Shown: positions 58,429-64,000 of the stretch, in pieces
How positions within the stretch are numbered: the first letter of the stretch is position 1
Layout: each line of letters opens with the position of its first letter
Source: Lachnospiraceae bacterium
GTDB lineage: Bacteria; Bacillota; Clostridia; Lachnospirales; Lachnospiraceae
NCBI GenBank assembly: GCA_022800815.1
Contig: JAAWRC010000017.1
Coordinates: 1 to 64,000, forward strand
DNA length: 64,000 bases
Reading direction: 5' to 3'
Made by a program: the position numbers and the translations under genes
Notes under the pieces: model-generated
Told to the model about the DNA's origin: nothing
Seen by the model: only the letters and a program-made list of their open reading frames with translations
Database searches by the model: none

Positions 58429-59628
58429 TCACTCCTCCTCCACAATCAGGGTCCAGTTGGTCTTTCCCGCCAGAAAGTCTTCCTTTTTTATGATGGACTG
58501 CCTCAACATGGACTGTCCCGCTTTCACGCTGTAACCGATTACCCAATCCCCCCTCAGCATGCGGGGAAGGAACACCGTCTCCCCCTCGTAAAGCAACTGA
58601 CATTCTCCTTCCTCCGTATATTGGTAAACCCGGTACCCTTCATACCCTCCCGTCTCCGACGACTGAAGCGCACTGAAAGCTTTCAGATCCTCTTCCCACA
58701 CAATGTCGCCTGCGGCCTCGTCCTCCAAAATCATCGTCTTCTCTCCACTGTCCAAGTCAAATGCAACGAGTCCTCCTTCCGGCTTATTGTACAAGAGGAA
58801 ATTCCCGCTGACGCAGCCGGGGAAAAGAATTTCTCTGGCGACAATGTCAAGCTCCTCAACCTCCTTCGTCTCCAGGTCCAGTTTCCGAAGGCCGGAGACC
58901 ATGCTTCCTCCCTCGTCGTTCAAAAGTTCCGAGTAGATCAGTTGATTTTTGTAACTTCCCCAAAGCGTATAGCTGGGGATGCTCATGGTTTTCTCCGGAC
59001 ACAGCGCCTCCCGCTCTCCCGTGTCCAGGTCATACCGGTAGATGCCGCTCACCGTGGCAACGTTGCCCATGCCGCCCGGATTGTTCGGGAGATCTTCCAT
59101 TTTATCCATGCCAAGGGCCAGGAAGCAGCTTCCGTCCCGAAACAGGACGTTCCCCCACACGTTCCCCTCAAAATGTCCCCCTTCGTATTCTTCCCGGGCG
59201 TAGGTTTCGATCACCCGGTCATTTCCGCCGTCCAGGTCGCAGGAATGGAGTGCGCCATCCCCGTCGTAGGACGTCCAGTAATACCATTTTTCCCCGAGAC
59301 GTCCCATGAAGCGGGTCTGCTCGCAGAGAGCGTGGGCAAAGCATTCCTCCGAGTCATGAAAGCAATTGGGCCTGACGCAGAGCGGATAGAAGGCCCCCGT
59401 TTCATAGTCCAGGAATTTGACCAGCCCGGCGTTATAATCCAGATACGCCATCCCCTCTTCCATATCACATGCATGGTCATAATCCCGCCATGCGGACTCC
59501 TCCTCCCCCGCAGTCTCTTTCCCACACCCAAAAAGCCCCGCTCCCAGGACAGCCGCCAGGGCCGCTCCCGCCAGCATCCTCCTCCCCGACCCAAAAGCAC
59601 GTTTCCTTTTTCTTAAATTTCCTTTCAT
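58429..59628 (-). CDS. Lipoprotein with beta-propeller-like repeats (function unknown)
   Basis: AVLGAGLFGCGKE lipobox; repeats SGIYRYDLDTGERE, GLRKLDLETKEVEEL, GLVAFDLDSGEKTMI. ATG at 59628. Confidence 0.65.
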   Translation of the reverse strand: MKGNLRKRKRAFGSGRRMLAGAALAAVLGAGLFGCGKETAGEEESAWRDYDHACDMEEGMAYLDYNAGLVKFLDYETGAFYPLCVRPNCFHDSEECFAHALCEQTRFMGRLGEKWYYWTSYDGDGALHSCDLDGGNDRVIETYAREEYEGGHFEGNVWGNVLFRDGSCFLALGMDKMEDLPNNPGGMGNVATVSGIYRYDLDTGEREALCPEKTMSIPSYTLWGSYKNQLIYSELLNDEGGSMVSGLRKLDLETKEVEELDIVAREILFPGCVSGNFLLYNKPEGGLVAFDLDSGEKTMILEDEAAGDIVWEEDLKAFSALQSSETGGYEGYRVYQYTEEGECQLLYEGETVFLPRMLRGDWVIGYSVKAGQSMLRQSIIKKEDFLAGKTNWTLIVEEE

Positions 59629-59707
59629 AAAAAGTCTCCCCCTTCCCTCAGGCGCAAATAACAGTCTCCTGAATTTTTTCACACGAAACATACGAATTCC
59701 GATACGA

Positions 59708-59751
59708 CAAAAAATCCCGTGCTCCACCTTCATGGTAACACAGGATTTTTC
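59708..59751 (-). terminator. Intrinsic terminator downstream of asd
   Basis: Minus strand AAAAATCCTGTGttaccatgaaggtggagCACGGGATTTTTT. Confidence 0.7.
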
Positions 59752-59789
59752 TGTTCGCACGTGACGTTTTCGTAACCTTTCAACGCCCT

Positions 59790-60881
59790 CTATTTCTTTG
59801 CAATATACCCTTTCGCAGTCAGAAGCTCCGCGCACAGGAGGGCTCCGCCGGCCGCTCCCCGGAGGGTATTGTGGGAGAGTCCCACGAACTTGTAATCAAA
59901 AACCGTATCCTCCCTGAGACGGCCCAGGGTCACGCCCATGCCCCGCTCGTAGTCCCGGTCCAGGTTCGCCTGGGGTCTATTGTCCTCCTCGAAATATTTG
60001 AGAAACTGCTTCGGCGCACTGGGAAGGCCAAGTCTCTGGGGTTCTCCGGCGAAGTTCGCCCACCTCTCCAGGATCTCTTCCTTCGAAGGTTTTTTCTCAA
60101 AGCTCACGAACACCGCCGCCGTATGTCCGTTGCTGACCGGCACCCGGATGCACTGGGACGTGATGACCGGACCATCTGCTTTCTTGATCACGCCATCCTC
60201 GATTTTTCCCCATATTTTCAGAGGCTCCTGCTCGGACTTTTCTTCCTCGCCGCCAATATAGGGAATGACGTTGTCCACCATCTCCGGCCAGTCCTTGAAA
60301 GTCTTTCCCGCACCGGAGATGGCCTGGTAAGTGGTCACCACCGCCGTCTTCACGCCAAACTCCCGAAGCGCATGAAAGGCGGGGGTATAGCTCTGGATGG
60401 AGCAGTTGGGCTTCACGGCGATGAATCCCCGCTTCGTGCCGAGACGCTTCTTCTGAAATTCGATGACCTCGGCATGCTCCGGATTCAGCTCCGGAATGAT
60501 CATCGGCACGTCCGGAGTCCAGCGGTGAGCGCTGTTGTTGGAAACCACGGGCACCTCCGCCTTCGCATACGCCTCCTCGATGGCTCGGATCTCATCCTTG
60601 GTCATGTCCACGGCGCTGAACACGAAATCCACGTCCGCCGTCACTTCCTCAATGTTGTGCAGGTCCTTGACGACAAGCTTCTTCACGTTCTCCGGCATGG
60701 GATTGTCCAACTTCCAGCGGCCTCCCACGGCCTCCTCGTAGGTCTTTCCCGCACTCCGGGGGCTGGCCGCCACCGTCACCACCTCATACCAGGGATGATC
60801 GGCCAGCAGAGACACGAATCTCTGTCCCACCATGCCTGTCGCACCCAACACGCCAACTTTCAGCTTTTCCTTGATTTCCAT
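59790..60881 (-). CDS. asd: Aspartate-semialdehyde dehydrogenase
   Basis: KVGVLGATGMVGQRFVSLLADHPWYEVVTVAASPRSAGKTY; AVKPNCSIQSYTPA; ISGAGKTF. ATG at 60881. Confidence 0.95.
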   Translation of the reverse strand: MEIKEKLKVGVLGATGMVGQRFVSLLADHPWYEVVTVAASPRSAGKTYEEAVGGRWKLDNPMPENVKKLVVKDLHNIEEVTADVDFVFSAVDMTKDEIRAIEEAYAKAEVPVVSNNSAHRWTPDVPMIIPELNPEHAEVIEFQKKRLGTKRGFIAVKPNCSIQSYTPAFHALREFGVKTAVVTTYQAISGAGKTFKDWPEMVDNVIPYIGGEEEKSEQEPLKIWGKIEDGVIKKADGPVITSQCIRVPVSNGHTAAVFVSFEKKPSKEEILERWANFAGEPQRLGLPSAPKQFLKYFEEDNRPQANLDRDYERGMGVTLGRLREDTVFDYKFVGLSHNTLRGAAGGALLCAELLTAKGYIAKK

Positions 60882-61132
60882 TTTCACTCTCTCCTCGTAA
60901 TTCTGATTTCTTTGATTCACATTTCGCATTTGCGCCTGTCTTTGTACAGCGCACATTTGTCTTTCCTCTGCGTATTTTACACTATTTGTTTTTAAATTGC
61001 AAGTGTTTTTTATCAAATACCCCGTTACCCTTGAAAGCCGTCCACAAGATCTAACTATCAATCCCTCTTGCGTCCCCTGCGCAAAAAAACCTGCCTCCAA
61101 CTTCATCGGAAACAGGTCTCATAAATTCCAAA

Positions 61133-61205
61133 AGCTCCCGGCCGGACTTGAACCGGCGACCTATTGATTACGAATCAATCGCTCTACCGACTGAGCCACG
61201 GAAGC
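61133..61205 (-). tRNA. tRNA-Thr (anticodon CGT)
   Basis: GCTTCCGTGGCTCAGTCGGTAGAGCGATTGATTCGTAATCAATAGGTCGCCGGTTCAAGTCCGGCCGGGAGC folds as a cloverleaf; anticodon loop TTCGTAA. Confidence 0.93.
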
Positions 61206-61397
61206 ACGTTCACAAAAAATCTTGTCAACGTCAATACTATACTATAGGATTTTCCTCCTGTCAAGCCTTTCCTGAAATTTTCTCAAGCACCACTCTTTCC
61301 CGCCCTCCATACAATAAAATATACCCTGAAAGGCACGCATATCTCAACAATGAGCCGCCTCTCCAGGGCATGCACTACCCCATCGGAGGAACTTTTT

Positions 61398-62165
61398 ATG
61401 GAACCAGTCCTTGAATTTATAAATGTGTGTTTTTCCTATCACTCGCCGGACGGTGAGACCCCGGCTCTCTCCGGCATTTCCCTCTCGGTCCTGCCCGGCG
61501 AATTCATCGCCGTCGTGGGGCCTTCCGGCTGCGGCAAAACCACACTCCTCTCCTTAATCAGCGGTCTTCTCCGCCCGGAATCCGGCCAGATCCGGCTGTT
61601 TGGAAAGCCTTGCGGGTCATCCGGAACCAACATCGGCTATATGCTCCAGAAAGACCATTTATTTGAATGGCGAACCGTCTATGACAACGTCCTTCTCGGG
61701 CCCCAGATCCGGCACAGCTTAAATCAGGAGACAGAGACACAGGTGAGCGCCATGTTGGACACTTACGGACTTTCCGCCTTTAAGGACTCTCCGCCCTCGG
61801 CCCTGTCCGGCGGCATGCGCCAGCGGGCAGCCCTGATCCGCACCCTGGCTCTGGAGCCGGATCTTTTGCTCCTTGACGAGCCTTTTTCCGCCCTGGATTA
61901 CCAGACCCGTCTGGAGGTTGGGGACGACATCGGAGGGATCCTTCGAAAAGAGGGAAAAACCGCCGTCCTGGTGACCCACGATCTGGCGGAAGCCATCACT
62001 CTGGCGGACCGGGTGATCATTCTCTCCCACCGACCCGCCCGCATAAAAAAAATCCTCTCTCTGCATTTTGGCGAGGAATTCGACACTCCCCTAAAACGGC
62101 GGAGCGCCCCTTGCTTCAGCGAATATTTTGACAAAATCTGGAAGGAACTCAAATCCAATGGATAA
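61398..62165 (+). CDS. ABC transporter ATP-binding protein (SsuB/TauB-type)
   Basis: VVGPSGCGKTTLLSLISGLLRPESG; ALSGGMRQRAALIRTLALEPDLLLLDEPFSALD. ATG at 61398 after GGAGG. Confidence 0.93.
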   Translation: MEPVLEFINVCFSYHSPDGETPALSGISLSVLPGEFIAVVGPSGCGKTTLLSLISGLLRPESGQIRLFGKPCGSSGTNIGYMLQKDHLFEWRTVYDNVLLGPQIRHSLNQETETQVSAMLDTYGLSAFKDSPPSALSGGMRQRAALIRTLALEPDLLLLDEPFSALDYQTRLEVGDDIGGILRKEGKTAVLVTHDLAEAITLADRVIILSHRPARIKKILSLHFGEEFDTPLKRRSAPCFSEYFDKIWKELKSNG

Positions 62166-62955
62166 CTCTCTTTCTGTGGCCCAGGCCCGTTACCTGAAGG
62201 CCCGTTCCCGCCACAAACGAAGAATTCTGGCGGGACAAATCCTTTTGTTTTTCCTGTTTGTCGGCATCTGGGAGCTTACCGCCCGTACGGGCCTGCTCAA
62301 TGACTTCATCTTCAGCAGCCCCTCCCGCATGGTGTCCTGCTTCCTCAGCATGACAAAAGATTTCAGCATTTTCGGCCACATCGGCATCACCCTGGCTGAG
62401 ACCATCGGAAGCTTCCTTCTTGTCATGGCCTGCGGCATCCTCATTGCCATGATCCTCTGGCTGTTTCCCTCCTTGGCCGAACTTCTGGACCCCTATCTGG
62501 TCATGCTCAACAGCCTGCCCAAATCGGCCATGGCCCCAGTGCTCATCGTGTGGCTGGGCAATAATGTCAAGACCATCGTGGTGGCGGCCGTCTCTGTGGC
62601 TGTCTTCGGCTCCATCATGACCCTCCACACCGGCTTTAAGGAAGTGGACTCCGACAAGGTCAAGCTGATCTATACCCTGGGTGGACGCAAACGGGATGTT
62701 CTCCTTAAGGTCCTCGTTCCGAGCTCCGTGCCCCTGATCATCAATAACATGAAGGTCAACATCGGCCTCTGCCTGGTGGGCGTCATCATCGGCGAATTCC
62801 TGGCGGCCGACAAGGGGCTCGGCTACCTCATCATCTATGGAAGCCAGGTCTTCAAAATGGATATTGTGATGATGAGCATCGTGATCCTCTGCATCCTCTC
62901 CATGGGATTTTACCGGCTGATCTCCGCATTGGAAAAGCATGTGAGAAAGCGGTAA
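62158..62955 (+). CDS. ABC transporter permease (SsuC/TauC-type)
   Basis: GIWELTARTGLLNDFIFSSPSRMVSCF; LNSLPKSAMAPVLIVWLGNNVKTIVV; LGGRKRDVLLKVLVPSSVPLIINNMKVNIGLCLVGVIIGEFLAADKGLGYLI; overlaps the ATPase stop. Confidence 0.93.
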   Translation: MDNSLSVAQARYLKARSRHKRRILAGQILLFFLFVGIWELTARTGLLNDFIFSSPSRMVSCFLSMTKDFSIFGHIGITLAETIGSFLLVMACGILIAMILWLFPSLAELLDPYLVMLNSLPKSAMAPVLIVWLGNNVKTIVVAAVSVAVFGSIMTLHTGFKEVDSDKVKLIYTLGGRKRDVLLKVLVPSSVPLIINNMKVNIGLCLVGVIIGEFLAADKGLGYLIIYGSQVFKMDIVMMSIVILCILSMGFYRLISALEKHVRKR

Positions 62956-62984
62956 AAACAGGCGGGGAGTCCCCCGCCTGTTTC
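62955..62984. terminator. Intrinsic terminator between convergent genes
   Basis: AAACAGGCGGGG-agt-CCCCCGCCTGTTT. Confidence 0.85.
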
Positions 62985-62999
62985 ATATTCTCCTTAACC

Positions 63000-64000
63000 T
63001 TATCTCGTTATCCTGCGGTAACGCACCGCATTCTGGTGGGCCGGCTCCAGCAGGATTGCCTGGTCAAACGCCCGGGCAGCCGCCTCCTTTTCCCCCAGAC
63101 CCAGCCTTGCCAGCCCGATCAGGTAATGGCAGTGGGCCTGGTTCCGTCTGTCAAGGTCGTCGTCAAAGATCAGGAAGTCCGGCAGGGACACGGCGAAGTA
63201 GCTCACCCGCATCTCGTCAAACATGTGCTGCTCTCCATAGTCCAGGAGCTTATTGTATCGGGCCTTCGCCTCCACCGGCTTTCCAAGCTTCTCCTTCGCC
63301 AGTCCCTGGTAATAGATCATGTCGGCGGGCTGGTCATTGTAATACATCATGCCGGCCGGCTCGTTCGCTCCCACGGCCGCCTGTTCAAAGTATGCCCCTC
63401 GCCGCCTCCTGGTCTCCTCTCTGCTCTTCCACAAGGCCCATGTAATAGTTCACATGGTTGTCCTTTGTCTCCTCCAGCTTTCCTTCCCCCAAATTGTCCG
63501 GGTAACGGAAGGTTTTCTTCAGATACGCCTCCGCCTGCTACCAGTTCCCCGCCTCCATGGCCTCTTTGGCCAGCTCCACCAGGGCCACCGTGTACTGGGT
63601 GGTCACCTTGCCTTCGCCGCCCTCCCAGGGATGGAAGCGGTTTTCCATGATGAAGCTGTATGCTTCCCCATACCTTCCAAGCAGGTTCAGAAGGGTCGCA
63701 TATTCAATCTTCAGGTCATCCCGCCTCATAAACACGTCCCGGTCTGTCTCATAGCGGGCAAGCCGTTCCTTTGCCGGCACCTCCAGCTTTTTGTAGAGCT
63801 GGTCTGTCTCCAGGAAGATCCTCGCATCCTCCGGGGCCAGGCTGCGGGCCTTCTCCATGGCCGCCCTGGCCGCCTCCTTGTCCTTCTTCTTATTATAGTA
63901 AGCAAGGGACAGGTTCCGCCAGACAACCGCCAGTCCGGGTTCCATTTCCGCCGCCCGCTCATACTGCAACTTGTCGTAGAACAGATTGCCCAGGTAATAG
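63000..64000 (-). pseudogene. TPR-repeat protein, disrupted and running off the right edge
   Basis: TPR-like reading in two frames: ...MEAGNW-TAG-QAEAYLKKTFRYPDNLGEGKLEETKDNHVNYYMGLVEEQRGDQEAAR then +1 to AYFEQAAVGANEPAGMMYYNDQ. Upstream YYLGNLFYDKLQYERAAEMEP stays open to the window edge. Confidence 0.8.

Noticed and set aside
61206-61397. Possible riboswitch upstream of the SsuB/TauB-type ABC importer
   Set aside because: Only weak hairpin potential (CCCTG...CCAGGG); no match to TPP, SAM, guanidine or other consensus that I could recognise.

Overview
The window looks like a Clostridia chromosome segment, probably Lachnospiraceae (inferred from the 16S 5' end, codon usage and gene content). 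It opens with the 5' end of a 16S rRNA gene on the minus strand, with a consensus rrn promoter, followed by an N-acetylmuramoyl-L-alanine amidase. Positions ~1.4-36.6 kb are one almost uninterrupted minus-strand surface-glycan or glycoprotein island. It encodes CDP-polyol activation (several TagD-like and one IspD/TarI-like cytidylyltransferases), TagB/F-like transferases, LicD, a nonulosonic (legionaminic-type) acid set, an FdtA/aminotransferase/N-formyltransferase amino-sugar set, and an FkbH-ACP acyl cassette. No Wzx, Wzy or ABC exporter is visible in it. Immediately upstream and co-directional is the most unusual feature: a 438-aa TnpB-family protein in which all three RuvC catalytic positions appear substituted (D->A, E->A, D->K) while the Zn-ribbon is intact. 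It is preceded by a resolvase-type serine recombinase, and between the two genes lie two 24-bp palindromes with inverted GT/AC cores flanking an AT-rich segment. This may be an invertible switch at the head of the glycan island. The rest (39-64 kb) is mostly ordinary core genome: T-box-tyrS, MarR plus a heterodimeric ABC exporter, pabA/B/C, spmB, an MCP, solute-binding proteins, an RND transporter with TetR and a palindromic operator, asd, tRNA-Thr, an ABC importer, and a disrupted TPR gene at the right edge. All calls are by eye; no database search was run.
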